The notes beneath the pieces were generated by a model that was given only the letters and a program-made list of their open reading frames with translations, was not told the origin of the DNA and did no database searches. The translations under genes and the position numbers were made by a program. Positions 36,926 to 45,626 of a stretch of 64,000 bases of DNA are shown piece by piece (position 1 is the stretch's first letter; each line of letters starts with the position of its first letter). The DNA is from Fodinibius halophilus (GTDB lineage: Bacteria > Bacteroidota > Rhodothermia > Balneolales > Balneolaceae): contig NZ_JAALLS010000011.1 of assembly GCF_011059105.1 (NCBI RefSeq), positions 62,001 to 126,000 of the forward strand, in the 5' to 3' direction.

Positions 36926-39900
36926 ATGAAACGTTACTTATCTATTCTGGTTGCAGTATTGCTGCTCCCAATGGTAATGTTTGCCCAAGGTATAACGTCC
37001 GGTTCCATAGAGGGAACGGTTGTTGATACAGAAGGTGAACCATTGCCTGGTGCAAATGTTGTAGCTATACATCAACCAACTGGTTCGCGTTATGGTACGG
37101 CAACACGCCCAAATGGCAAGTTCACATTTAACAGTGTACGTGTTGGTGGGCCTTACCAAATTCAAGTTACTTTTGTTGGTTTTGATGCTAAGAAAAAGGA
37201 AGTTCCTAATGTTCAACTTGGAGAGACCATTGAGGTAAATTTCACCTTAGCAGAAGGACAGTTGGCTCTTGATGAAATTTCTGTAGTTGCTCAGGTTGAT
37301 GAAACGTTTAACCGTGACAGGACAGGTGCCGGAACGAATATTAGTAGTGAAGACATGAACCAAACGCCGACTTTATCTCGCTCGCTGGGTGATTTTACCC
37401 GATTGACTCCGCAAGCTACTGGCGGTGGAAGTTTTGGTGGAGATAATGACCGTTTTAATAACTTATTGGTTGATGGTGCAACTTTGAATGATGTCTTTGG
37501 CTTAGGTGAAGGTACTCCCGGAAGTCAGGCTGGTGTTAGTTCGCCAATTAGTATTGATGCTATCGAAGAGTTTAATGTTGATATAGCTCCTTTTGAAGTT
37601 ACCAATAATAACTTTACCGGTGGACAAATTAATGCTGTTACAAAGAGTGGTACCAATACCTTTACCGGTTCTGCCTACTACCAACTACACAATGAGAGGT
37701 TTGTTGGAAACTATATCACAGAGGATGGCCAGACTTCTGAAGATATAGAAACATTTGATGAAAAATACCTTGGCCTCACGTTGGGCGGTCCTATTATTGA
37801 AGATAAACTTTTCTTCTTTGTAAATGGAGAGTTTAAACGGGAAACGGCTCCCATTACAGGTGGAATTATGGGAAGTAGTCAGGATAATAGTTTTGATGTT
37901 CCTGCTTCAACCTTTTCTGAAATTCAAAATATCGCACAAAACAAATATAATTATAATCCTGGAAGTTTTGGGAATAACCTTGACCAGAAACAGGATAATA
38001 ATAAGATTCTTGCTAAAATTGATTGGAACATTAACCAGGAGCACAAGTTAACTTTTCGATACAATTATGTGGATGCAACGGACAATGAAGGTATCGGTCG
38101 TGGTTCGTCATCTTATAGTTTTTCTAATCGACAGTACAACTTCAATAGTACGCAAAATTCATATGTAGCTGAGTTAAACAGTAGCTTTGGCAATAATACA
38201 TCCAATACCTTCCGCGCGGTATATACTCGTATTCGAGATTCAAGAGATGTGGTTGCAGATCCATTTCCTCAAGTAAGTATTGAGGTCCCGTTAGAAGACG
38301 GTGGTGATACCGGTAATATTTTAATGGGAATTGATCGATTTTCTCAGGCGAATGCTTTGGATCAAGATTTGATCGAAATTACGGATAACTTCACCTACAT
38401 CCGCGGAAACCACGAATTTACTATTGGTACCAGTAACCAGATTTTTAAATTTAGAAATCTCTTTGTTCAAGATGATTTTGGGAATTATTCATTTGAACCA
38501 ATAGGAGAACCTGGTGATCCCAATTATGTAAGTGCAGTTGAAATGTTCGAAAGAGGTAATCCCACTTACTATAATTATAGTTATCTCCTTGATGATGGTA
38601 ATCGGGCAGCTGAGTTTAATGCTCTTCAATTGGGTGCGTATGTGCAAGATAAGTGGACCGTACAGCCGAATTTAAAGCTTACCTTTGGTTTGCGTGTGGA
38701 TGTCCCCATTATGCCTGATGATCCTACTTATAATCCAGATGTACCTGATGCGTTTCCTGGATATAGTACAGATCGTGTAGCAAGTGGAAACATTCTCTGG
38801 TCCCCCCGTTTCGGTTTTAACTGGGCTCCAGAAACTGGAGAGTACACTACACAAATTCGTGGTGGGGCAGGAATCTTCTCTGGAACACCTCCATTTGTAT
38901 GGATTTCCAACCAGTACAGTAATACTGGTGCTGACTATGGACGTGTATCTGCTGGTTTTTGGGAAGCTAATTGGGGTGATGGGTTCTTTAGTCCAGATCC
39001 AAATAACCAACCTAAGCCTGGTGGTAGTAATGGGTTACCATCAGTTGAAACAACTGAGGTTAACTTGATTGAAAAAGATTTTAAGTATCCTCAGGCCGCT
39101 AAGTTTAATTTAGCTGTAGATCAGGATCTTCCGTATGGTGTTACTGCAACATTGGAGGGTGTCTATTCTAAATCAATAAATGCTGTTGTTTATAGAGACA
39201 TAAATCTTGAGCAAGTGGGCACTTCAATATACGGGCGTCCAATGTATGGAACTGTCTTTGAGGGACGATATAATAATGCCTCTGAGAATCCTGCATATGT
39301 AGATCAAAGGTTTACTAATGCATTGGTATTGGATAATACGGATAAAGGATACAATTATACTATTACCAGTGAGTTGAATAAACAGTTCGATTGGGGGTTG
39401 AGAGCAAATGTCTCTTACACCTATAATCGTTCAGAGAATGTAAATAATGGTACTTCAAGTCGGGCTATTTCTAACTGGACATATAATGAGGCTAAGGATA
39501 AAAATGATCCTCGAATTGGGACGTCATATTTTGAACAGCGTCACCGCATTTTAGCGAATGTTGGATATACTTTCTCTTGGGCTGATCGTTTCAGAACAAC
39601 AGTTTCTGTTATTTACGATGGTCACTCAGGGGCACCCTTTAGTTGGATATATGATGGTAATGCCAATGGTGATTCTGGAGATGGTCGATATCAAAACGAC
39701 CTTGTCTATGTTCCGGCTTCTGAAGATGAAATAATCTTAGAGTCTAATAATTGGAATGAAATGAATGACTTTATTGCCAGCAATTCTTCATTGAATGATT
39801 ACCGTGGTGAGATTGTTCCGAGAGGATCTGCGCGTGCTCCTTGGTCTAATTTCCTTGATTTACGGATTAATCAAGAAATTGAAACATTTAGTGGACAAAA

Positions 39901-40138
39901 GGTGGAGATTACCGCCAGCATGTTTAATGTGTTGAATTTCTTGAATGAGGATTGGGGTAAGCGTGAGTATGTATCCTATAATACTTATCAGCCATGGACA
40001 ATTAAGGAATATGATAATGCAACAGGTAAACCTATTATTTCCTTTAATCCTGATGAAGTTTCTGAGGATCGAATTTATAGTACGAGCAACCTTGGTTCCA
40101 GATGGCAGATGCAGATTGGTCTTCGTTATTCATTCTAA
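36926..40138 (+). CDS. Oar-like TonB-dependent outer-membrane receptor
   Basis: A 1070-aa outer-membrane protein with a signal peptide (MKRYLSILVAVLLLPMVMFAQ). A carboxypeptidase-regulatory-like domain covers about residues 25-112 (SIEGTVVDTEGEPLPGANV). A plug follows (VDGATLNDVFGLGEG, FTGGQINAVTKSGTN) and then a barrel ending in GSRWQMQIGLRYSF. The Oar/TBDR group in this phylum imports or displays large substrates. There is no SusD partner, so a polysaccharide role is less likely. The gene stands alone, ending at a strong terminator, with a 229-base leader region in which I see no clear promoter. Confidence 0.92.
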   Translation: MKRYLSILVAVLLLPMVMFAQGITSGSIEGTVVDTEGEPLPGANVVAIHQPTGSRYGTATRPNGKFTFNSVRVGGPYQIQVTFVGFDAKKKEVPNVQLGETIEVNFTLAEGQLALDEISVVAQVDETFNRDRTGAGTNISSEDMNQTPTLSRSLGDFTRLTPQATGGGSFGGDNDRFNNLLVDGATLNDVFGLGEGTPGSQAGVSSPISIDAIEEFNVDIAPFEVTNNNFTGGQINAVTKSGTNTFTGSAYYQLHNERFVGNYITEDGQTSEDIETFDEKYLGLTLGGPIIEDKLFFFVNGEFKRETAPITGGIMGSSQDNSFDVPASTFSEIQNIAQNKYNYNPGSFGNNLDQKQDNNKILAKIDWNINQEHKLTFRYNYVDATDNEGIGRGSSSYSFSNRQYNFNSTQNSYVAELNSSFGNNTSNTFRAVYTRIRDSRDVVADPFPQVSIEVPLEDGGDTGNILMGIDRFSQANALDQDLIEITDNFTYIRGNHEFTIGTSNQIFKFRNLFVQDDFGNYSFEPIGEPGDPNYVSAVEMFERGNPTYYNYSYLLDDGNRAAEFNALQLGAYVQDKWTVQPNLKLTFGLRVDVPIMPDDPTYNPDVPDAFPGYSTDRVASGNILWSPRFGFNWAPETGEYTTQIRGGAGIFSGTPPFVWISNQYSNTGADYGRVSAGFWEANWGDGFFSPDPNNQPKPGGSNGLPSVETTEVNLIEKDFKYPQAAKFNLAVDQDLPYGVTATLEGVYSKSINAVVYRDINLEQVGTSIYGRPMYGTVFEGRYNNASENPAYVDQRFTNALVLDNTDKGYNYTITSELNKQFDWGLRANVSYTYNRSENVNNGTSSRAISNWTYNEAKDKNDPRIGTSYFEQRHRILANVGYTFSWADRFRTTVSVIYDGHSGAPFSWIYDGNANGDSGDGRYQNDLVYVPASEDEIILESNNWNEMNDFIASNSSLNDYRGEIVPRGSARAPWSNFLDLRINQEIETFSGQKVEITASMFNVLNFLNEDWGKREYVSYNTYQPWTIKEYDNATGKPIISFNPDEVSEDRIYSTSNLGSRWQMQIGLRYSF

Positions 40139-40163
40139 CGAGTTGCCAATAGTTTGATTTTAT

Positions 40164-40192
40164 AGGGCAGTCCATTCGGGCTGCCCTTTTTT
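40164..40192 (+). terminator. Rho-independent terminator of the TonB receptor gene
   Basis: A 10-bp stem (40164-40173 with 40178-40187, one G:T) closes an ATTC loop and is followed by six T. It starts 25 bases after the stop codon. Confidence 0.92.
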
Positions 40193-40301
40193 ATTTTAAA
40201 ATGATTTCACAAAGCTGAGATGTAATACCACAGATAATGCGTTATCTTTAGACGAAAGTGATTTTGCTTAAATTGAAGTTTTGAAAACGATTACACGGTT
40301 T

Positions 40302-41528
40302 ATGAAACGACGTTTACTTACCATCTTACTATTGGCAGTATGTACTGGTTTATTGGGGTGTAGTAGTGAACAGCAACCCAACCCCCCAAAAACACTGCTG
40401 ATTTCTTTTGATGGTTTTGGCCACAACTATCTGCATAAGGCCGATACCCCAAATTTTGATACGCTAGCTGCCGGTGGAGTTCAGGCCGAAGGATTAATCC
40501 CCGTTTTCCCCACTAAAACCTTTCCCAATCACTATTCCATAGCCACGGGGCTGTATCCCGAAAACACCGGTTTCATAGGGAACACTATGTACGATCCCAA
40601 GTGGGAGGAGTGGTATCGCATTCGGGATCGCGAGGCCGTAGAAAATGGCAAGTGGTATGGGGGAGAGCCGATCTGGAATACGCTCGAAAAGCAGGGTATT
40701 AAAACCGGCACGATGTTCTGGGTAGGTTCCGAAGCCGATATACAGGGGATGCGCCCCACCCATTGGAAAAGGTATAACGATGATATGCCCGGCAAAGCAC
40801 GTATTGATACCGTTATTAAATGGATGGCAGCACCCGGTGATAGAGTCGTGAACTTTGCTACACTTTATTACAGTGATGTAGATAGCAAGGGACATCGTTA
40901 CGGCACGAAATCTGATTCCGTAAAGCAGGCTATCAAGCGTGCCGACCGTCTTATGGGCTATCTAAAACAGCAGATGGAGAAAAGTAGCCTATGGGAGAAT
41001 ACCAATATTATAATCGTTTCGGATCACGGCATGGTAAACCAGTCGGCCGATAAACTCATCCGGTTAGATAATATTATTAACATGGAGAATACCGGTCGGG
41101 TTATTTGGGGGCCAATGACGATGATTGAGCCGAAAAATGGTAAAAAAGAGGAGGTTTACCGGGGGCTTAAATCCGCCGAAAATAATTACAAAGTGTATAA
41201 GAAAGAGGATCTGCCCGAGCGCTATCATCTTAAAAATCACCGGCGCGTAGAAGATATTGTGATGGTGGCTGAGTTGGGATACACCATTCTGGATGAAGAA
41301 TATGAGCAGCGGTTTTTAAACTCATTGCCCCGCGCTACCCACGGATATGATAATAACAATAAAGAGATGCAGGCTTTATTCCTTGCACGAGGTCCCGCCT
41401 TCAAAAGTGGAGCAGAAGTAGAAGCATTTCAAAACATCCATATTTATGAATTAATTAATCATCTCATGGGTACTGAGCCGACGCAGAACGATGGTTCCGT
41501 CGATAGCGTTAGAGTGCTTCTAAATTAA
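40302..41528 (+). CDS. Nucleotide pyrophosphatase/phosphodiesterase-like lipoprotein (alkaline phosphatase superfamily)
   Basis: A 408-aa lipoprotein (LLGC, Cys about residue 19). Its first metal ligand is in ISFDGFGH and its nucleophile in FPTKTFPNHYSIATG, which is the NPP signature. Other metal-site marks are DSKGHRYG, SDHGM and ATHGYDN. The enzyme would hydrolyse phosphodiester or pyrophosphate bonds of nucleotides outside the cytoplasm. The frame starts with a TTG at 40281, but ATG 40302 begins the normal KRRLL signal. It lies after the TonB receptor's terminator, so it is a separate unit. Confidence 0.9.
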   Translation: MKRRLLTILLLAVCTGLLGCSSEQQPNPPKTLLISFDGFGHNYLHKADTPNFDTLAAGGVQAEGLIPVFPTKTFPNHYSIATGLYPENTGFIGNTMYDPKWEEWYRIRDREAVENGKWYGGEPIWNTLEKQGIKTGTMFWVGSEADIQGMRPTHWKRYNDDMPGKARIDTVIKWMAAPGDRVVNFATLYYSDVDSKGHRYGTKSDSVKQAIKRADRLMGYLKQQMEKSSLWENTNIIIVSDHGMVNQSADKLIRLDNIINMENTGRVIWGPMTMIEPKNGKKEEVYRGLKSAENNYKVYKKEDLPERYHLKNHRRVEDIVMVAELGYTILDEEYEQRFLNSLPRATHGYDNNNKEMQALFLARGPAFKSGAEVEAFQNIHIYELINHLMGTEPTQNDGSVDSVRVLLN

Positions 41529-41615
41529 GGTTTCTTGCCGATAAACGTTGCATCTATCCGATGAAGCCGAGATATTTAGTCCAAATTTAAAACAGCAACA
41601 GAATAGAAGAACCTG

Positions 41616-41954
41616 ATGGCTTACGTAGTAACAGAACCGTGCATCAACTGTAAGTATACAAACTGTGCAGCAGTATGCCCTGTTGATGCTTTTCGGGAAG
41701 GGCCTAACTTCCTGACGATAGATCCGCTAGAATGTATTGATTGTGATGCTTGTGTGGCTGAATGTCCGGTAGAAGCGATCTATCCTGATGATGAAGTACC
41801 CATGGAGTGGGAGCATTATATTGATTTAAATGAGCAGCTGGCCGAAGAGTGGGCTGATCACATTATCAACCAAACCACAGAAGAGATGGAAGATGCCGAT
41901 GAATGGGCCGAAGTCGAAGAAAAGCTCGAACATCTCGAAGAAAGCTGGGGCTAA
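41616..41954 (+). CDS. fdxA: Ferredoxin (FdxA type, two clusters)
   Basis: A 112-aa iron-sulfur protein. The cysteines lie in two groups: CINCKYTNCAAVCP near residues 9-22 and CIDCDACVAECP near residues 39-50. That fits FdxA-like bacterial ferredoxins carrying 3Fe-4S and 4Fe-4S clusters. The acidic C-terminal half (EEMEDADEWAEVEEKLEHL) is typical of the family. It carries electrons in the cytoplasm. The redox partner is unknown. The folP gene follows at 63 bases. Confidence 0.93.
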   Translation: MAYVVTEPCINCKYTNCAAVCPVDAFREGPNFLTIDPLECIDCDACVAECPVEAIYPDDEVPMEWEHYIDLNEQLAEEWADHIINQTTEEMEDADEWAEVEEKLEHLEESWG

Positions 41955-41965
41955 TTTTGTTACCA

Positions 41966-42001
41966 GTTAATGGTTATTGGTGTGACCTAATAACCATTAA
42001 C
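41966..42001. repeat. Inverted repeat between fdxA and folP
   Basis: GTTAATGGTTATT (41966-41978) is the exact reverse complement of AATAACCATTAAC (41989-42001), a 13-bp stem with a 10-base loop. There is no T run, so it is either a weak terminator or an AT-rich intergenic palindrome. Confidence 0.6.
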
Positions 42002-42017
42002 CAATAACTGATGATTT

Positions 42018-42875
42018 ATGATGAGTAAGGGTGTCTCCTCCTATCAATTAGATCTTAGAGATAAAACGATCAACCTTTCTACTCCTCACATAATGGGGAT
42101 TCTCAACGCCACGCCTGATTCTTTTTCTGATGGCGGCCGGTTTAACCAGGTGAAAGATGCGATGGCACGCATCCAGGAGATGATATTGCAGGGGGCTGAT
42201 ATTATTGATGTGGGCGGTGAGTCTACACGCCCGGGTTCTGACCCTGTTGCTCAAAAAGAGGAGCTGGATAGGGTAATTCCCATTCTTGAAAAAGCTATTC
42301 CGCAATTCCCTGATACCCTTTTTTCTGTGGATACCACGAAATACGAGGTGGCCCGGCAAGCTCTTAAGCTGGGTACGCACTTTATAAATGATATAAGTGG
42401 ACTGAAAAAAGAGCCTCGCTTTGTTGATCTCTGTGTGAAATATAATGCAGCCTATATTATGATGCACTCACAGGGAGATCCTAAGAATATGCAGGAAGAT
42501 CCCACTTATGAGCACGTTGTGAATGATATATACCGATTTTTTGATGAGCAGTTGGAGCGGGCGAAAGAAAAAGGGCTTAAGCAGATTATCATAGATCCGG
42601 GTATCGGTTTTGGGAAAACGTTGGACCACAATCTGGAGTTGCTTGCTCATTTGGAAACGTTTAAAGCCTTAGGTCATCCCATTATGGTTGGGGCTTCCCG
42701 AAAGTCTATGCTCGGTACCATTCTTAATGATCGTCCAACGGAGGGACGCATTACCGGTACGGTAGCTCTGCACTATGATGCAATGAGAAAAGGGGCCAAA
42801 ATAATACGAGTTCATGACGTGAGGGAAGCACACGATTCATTACTGGTTTATAACGCTATTACTGATAAAGAATAG
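42018..42875 (+). CDS. folP: Dihydropteroate synthase FolP
   Basis: A 285-aa folate-synthesis enzyme that joins p-aminobenzoate to the dihydropterin. Signatures are IMGILNATPDSFSDGG near residue 24, DVGGESTRPGSD, and DPGIGFGKT; the C-terminus has VGASRKSMLG and RVHDVREA. Length is normal. ATG 42018 begins with two Met codons (the second at 42021). It precedes cdaA by 124 bases on the same strand, a common order in Bacteroidota. Loss or mutation here changes sulfonamide response in other bacteria. Confidence 0.96.
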   Translation: MMSKGVSSYQLDLRDKTINLSTPHIMGILNATPDSFSDGGRFNQVKDAMARIQEMILQGADIIDVGGESTRPGSDPVAQKEELDRVIPILEKAIPQFPDTLFSVDTTKYEVARQALKLGTHFINDISGLKKEPRFVDLCVKYNAAYIMMHSQGDPKNMQEDPTYEHVVNDIYRFFDEQLERAKEKGLKQIIIDPGIGFGKTLDHNLELLAHLETFKALGHPIMVGASRKSMLGTILNDRPTEGRITGTVALHYDAMRKGAKIIRVHDVREAHDSLLVYNAITDKE

Positions 42876-42999
42876 TAGTAGTTTTGGGGAAATTCTTTAT
42901 TCAGTGCCTGCTATTTTATTTATTGAAGTACCGCAAAAAACTTCTCCAAATTATCGTTATATTCTTTTAAAGAATATTTAGTTAATCGAGGTATCCCCA

Positions 43000-43818
43000 T
43001 TGATTCCCATAGGTTTCCTGGAATTTGGTATTAAGGACTTTATCGAAGTTCTGATTATTACCATGGTACTTTTTTATTTGTACCGATGGATACGGGGGAC
43101 CTTTGCCATCCAGGCGGCTGTTGGGCTGGTCTTTATTATTGTGATCAACGCAGTAGTGAGTGCAGCGGGCCTTACCACTATAAATTTTATTCTGCGCGGT
43201 ATTTTGGATGTAGGGGTGTTGGCTGTATTTATCATTTTTCAACCTGAAATACGCAAGCTGCTTTATAGGCTGGGACAAAACACCAACTTGGATCGCCTTT
43301 TTGTCCGCTCCAATCCTGATACCATTATCGATGAAGTAATTGATGCGGTACGTACGATGGCGCAGTCAAAAACGGGGGCGCTTATCGTTTTTGCCCGCAG
43401 CTCTTCACTACAAGACTTGGTAGATGTGGGGGTTAAGCTGGATGCCAAAGTGAACAGCCAGTTACTGCAGACGATCTTTAATAAACATACGCCCCTGCAT
43501 GACGGGGCCGTGGTCATCAGAAATAACAGAATGGTGGCGGCCAGCTGTTATTTACCTATTTCTCAAAATCAGAATATTTCTTCTGTGTTTGGGACCCGTC
43601 ACCGGGCAGCGGTAGGAATTACCGAAACCAACAATGTATTTGTAGTGGTGGTATCCGAAGAAACCGGGCGCATATCTATTGCCCGCAACGGTTCACTTAC
43701 CAGTGGACTTACCATACAGAAGTTGCGCAGTGAAATGAATGAAGCACTGGGTGAGCAGGAGATCGAAGATGACGAGGTAGCATTTTCTCCCAGCCAGTCC
43801 GAGCTTAACTTGAGCTAA
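43000..43818 (+). CDS. cdaA: Diadenylate cyclase CdaA
   Basis: A 272-aa membrane enzyme that makes c-di-AMP from two ATP. Three N-terminal helices (to about residue 85) precede the DAC domain with HDGAVVIR (the DGA motif) and FGTRHRAAVGI (the RHR motif). The start is TTG 43000; the next in-frame ATG would cut off the first helix. It follows folP at 124 bases. c-di-AMP usually controls K+ and osmolyte transport, which makes the K+ channel and the RCK_C-bearing SLC13 gene of this window worth noting. Confidence 0.93.
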   Translation: MIPIGFLEFGIKDFIEVLIITMVLFYLYRWIRGTFAIQAAVGLVFIIVINAVVSAAGLTTINFILRGILDVGVLAVFIIFQPEIRKLLYRLGQNTNLDRLFVRSNPDTIIDEVIDAVRTMAQSKTGALIVFARSSSLQDLVDVGVKLDAKVNSQLLQTIFNKHTPLHDGAVVIRNNRMVAASCYLPISQNQNISSVFGTRHRAAVGITETNNVFVVVVSEETGRISIARNGSLTSGLTIQKLRSEMNEALGEQEIEDDEVAFSPSQSELNLS

Positions 43819-43900
43819 TTCTTTTTTCAAAATTCATAACAATTTTCTCTTGCTCTCGTAATGGTATGCTGACTAACAATTAAAACAGATCAGTATTCCC

Positions 43901-44773
43901 ATGAAAATATTGAAGCTTTTATTTCTTTTGGCAGCTACGTTAATAATGGCAAATGCCGTTTATGCGCAGGACGGTGTTTTTAATCTCGACAGAGAATATC
44001 AGGTTAATTCTGGCGGAACAGTTCACCTGAGCAGTGATGATGCAGAGGTGACTATTGAGGGTTCTGACCGTTCCAGTGTACACTTGGTAGTTTATCGCAA
44101 TATTGATGTGGATGGGTGGAAGTTAGGATCTCGTGGAGAATTTGATATCGAAGTAGAGGAACGAGGAGGAGATCTTTATATACAAGAAAAAAATTCTGAA
44201 GAGTTTCGACTTTTATTCGGCAGTGTAGAAGAAGAGTATAGAATTACGTTAGAGGTGCCTTCCGATATATCTTTAGATCTGCAGGGGGATGATGACGATT
44301 ATGAAATTTCAGATATCCAAGGCAGCTTTTCTGTGAATGCCGACGATTCAGATCTGGATCTGAGCAATATGACCGGTGACGATTTTAGTTTCGATATCGA
44401 TGATGGCAGTATTCGTATGGATCAAACTCGGGGGAGCCTTAAATTAAGGATGGATGACGGTGATATGTATGTGCGACAGGGAAATTTTGATGAAATTGAT
44501 GCGTACTTGGATGATGGAGAAGTAGATATCACAACCTCACTCGCCAATGATGGACTCTACATTTTTGATTTCGATGACGGAGACCTTGAGCTGAATATTA
44601 CTGGAGGAGGGGGTCAGTTTGATATCCGTCACGATAATGCTGGCATCAGAACAGATAACTCCTTTGAAGAGTTGGACCGGGATGAACGACGTTCGTTATA
44701 CCGATTGCTTGGTGGAGAGGCTCGCATTGAAATTGATATCGATGACGGAGATGTGGAGCTGAGAACGATGTAA
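43901..44773 (+). CDS. Exported DDG-repeat protein, DUF4097-like
   Basis: A 290-aa protein with a signal peptide (MKILKLLFLLAATLIMANAV, cleaved near YAQ). The mature part is Asp-rich and strand-like, with a recurring DDG motif: DIDDGSIRM, RMDDGDMYV, YLDDGEVDI, FDFDDGDLEL and DIDDGDVELR. That suits a right-handed beta-helix of the DUF4097 type, with regularly spaced Asp that could bind Ca2+. It is likely exported to the periplasm or surface. No partner is adjacent, and it ends at a strong terminator. Confidence 0.75.
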   Translation: MKILKLLFLLAATLIMANAVYAQDGVFNLDREYQVNSGGTVHLSSDDAEVTIEGSDRSSVHLVVYRNIDVDGWKLGSRGEFDIEVEERGGDLYIQEKNSEEFRLLFGSVEEEYRITLEVPSDISLDLQGDDDDYEISDIQGSFSVNADDSDLDLSNMTGDDFSFDIDDGSIRMDQTRGSLKLRMDDGDMYVRQGNFDEIDAYLDDGEVDITTSLANDGLYIFDFDDGDLELNITGGGGQFDIRHDNAGIRTDNSFEELDRDERRSLYRLLGGEARIEIDIDDGDVELRTM

Positions 44774-44799
44774 CATACAGTAGGGCGAACTCAAAGTAT

Positions 44800-44840
44800 A
44801 AAGGTGGCTGCTCATATGAGCGGTCACCTTTATTGTTTTA
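44800..44840 (+). terminator. Rho-independent terminator of the DDG-repeat gene
   Basis: A 14-bp stem (44800-44813 with 44818-44831, two G:T) closes an ATAT loop, followed by ATTGTTTTA. It starts 27 bases after the stop codon. Confidence 0.9.
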
Positions 44841-44846
44841 TCCGAA

Positions 44847-44893
44847 CTCCTACCTTTCGTTGGGCGACTGGGTTTGTCGTCCGGCGAATCATA
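44847..44893 (+). repeat. 47-bp hairpin repeat, copy 1
   Basis: This copy starts CTCCTACCTTTCG and ends GGCGAATCATA. It differs from the copy at 45525-45571 at two of 47 positions. Its arms TTCG-CGGGCGAC and GTCG-CCGGCGAA are nearly reverse complementary, so it can fold as a hairpin. Confidence 0.8.
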
Positions 44894-45016
44894 AAGGCAA
44901 TAACCTTTGGGGTATTCCTTTCCTTAGCAAAAGCAATGTCATCCGCCCTACGGCGGATCTCCTTGAAGAAGTTCGCGTAAAATATAAAGTCAGCCTTCAT
45001 CTACTAACCAATCGTT

Positions 45017-45093
45017 TCAGAGAGATTGCCACGTCGTACCGTCAAACCACGGTACTCCTCCCCGCAAAAACGGGGCACCGCGCAATGACGGGC
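45017..45093 (-). repeat. REP-like palindromic unit, first
   Basis: Read on the minus strand it begins GCCCGTCATTGCG, contains the hairpin CCCCG-TTTTTG-CGGGG, and ends GGCAATCTC. The GTCATTGCG...GCAATCTC pairing is the usual look of dispersed intergenic palindromes in this phylum. That it is dispersed cannot be checked from this window. Confidence 0.6.
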
Positions 45094-45118
45094 GTTGATT
45101 TCAAAATTTAAAAGCAGT

Positions 45119-45168
45119 GTCACTGCGAGGGATTCCGGTTATTTTCCGGAAGACCGCGGCAGTCTCCC
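45119..45168 (+). repeat. REP-like palindromic unit, second
   Basis: It begins GTCACTGCGAGG, has an inner CCGG-rich hairpin (TTCCGG/CCGGAA), and ends GGCAGTCTCCC. It looks like a diverged copy of the first unit in the opposite orientation, 25 bases away. Confidence 0.55.
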
Positions 45169-45399
45169 TTTCTTGGTTCGTGTAGAATCTAAAAGGCAAG
45201 AAAAAGCCTCCTCCGGCGGAGGGTTGGGCTATTGATTTAACAAAGATAACAAGGATTGTTTCCCATATTGATGTCTGTTTACGATTTGTGAGAGTATATT
45301 GGTATGTAGCTGATAGAAATTACCAGTATATGTGTTGTCCATTTTTTGCCAGCATCCGCCGAAAGTCGGACCAGCAAAGCTGGAAGAACGAAAAAACTG

Positions 45400-45500
45400 C
45401 TGGGGGAATCGTAGATTTTGTACTAGTTAAAGAAATGAGTTAGGGCGTTGCTCTATCTCTTCAGTTGCTATGAAGCTGGGTTTTCCCGCGATTCCCCCAG
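45400..45500. repeat. 12-bp inverted repeat with spacer
   Basis: CTGGGGGAATCG (45400-45411) is the exact reverse complement of CGATTCCCCCAG (45489-45500), with 77 bases between. The flank repeats CCCCCAG once more just after. Confidence 0.6.
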
Positions 45501-45524
45501 ACCCCCAGATTTAAAACATATGTT

Positions 45525-45571
45525 CTCCTACCTTTCGTCGGGCGACTGGGGTTGTCGTCCGGCGAATCATA
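45525..45571 (+). repeat. 47-bp hairpin repeat, copy 2
   Basis: Direct repeat of 44847-44893 (45 of 47 bases the same), 678 bases downstream and 55 bases before the end of the meaB reading frame. Confidence 0.8.
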
Positions 45572-45626
45572 GAGATTGAACAAATGTAATAGAGCACCTT
45601 GCTCCAGTTTTTAACCGCTAACCAAA

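Larger units (their letters stand above)
44841..45626. other. Gene-free, repeat-rich region between the DDG-repeat gene and meaB
   Basis: About 780 bases with no gene I can support. It holds the two 47-bp direct repeats, two REP-like units, a 12-bp inverted repeat, and small GC hairpins (for example ATCCGCC with GGCGGAT at 44941-44958). A 92-codon frame at 44833-45111 begins in the terminator tail and runs through the repeats. A short minus-strand frame (45229-45342) also crosses repeats. Neither looks like a real protein. Confidence 0.7.

Noticed and set aside
44833-45111. A 92-codon plus-strand frame in the repeat region
   Set aside because: It begins inside the terminator tail of the DDG gene and runs through the hairpin repeat and REP-like unit; composition is unlike a protein.
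45229-45342. A 37-codon minus-strand frame starting MDNTYTGNFY
   Set aside because: Short and inside the repeat-rich gap, with no partner; it may be chance coding of a repeat.
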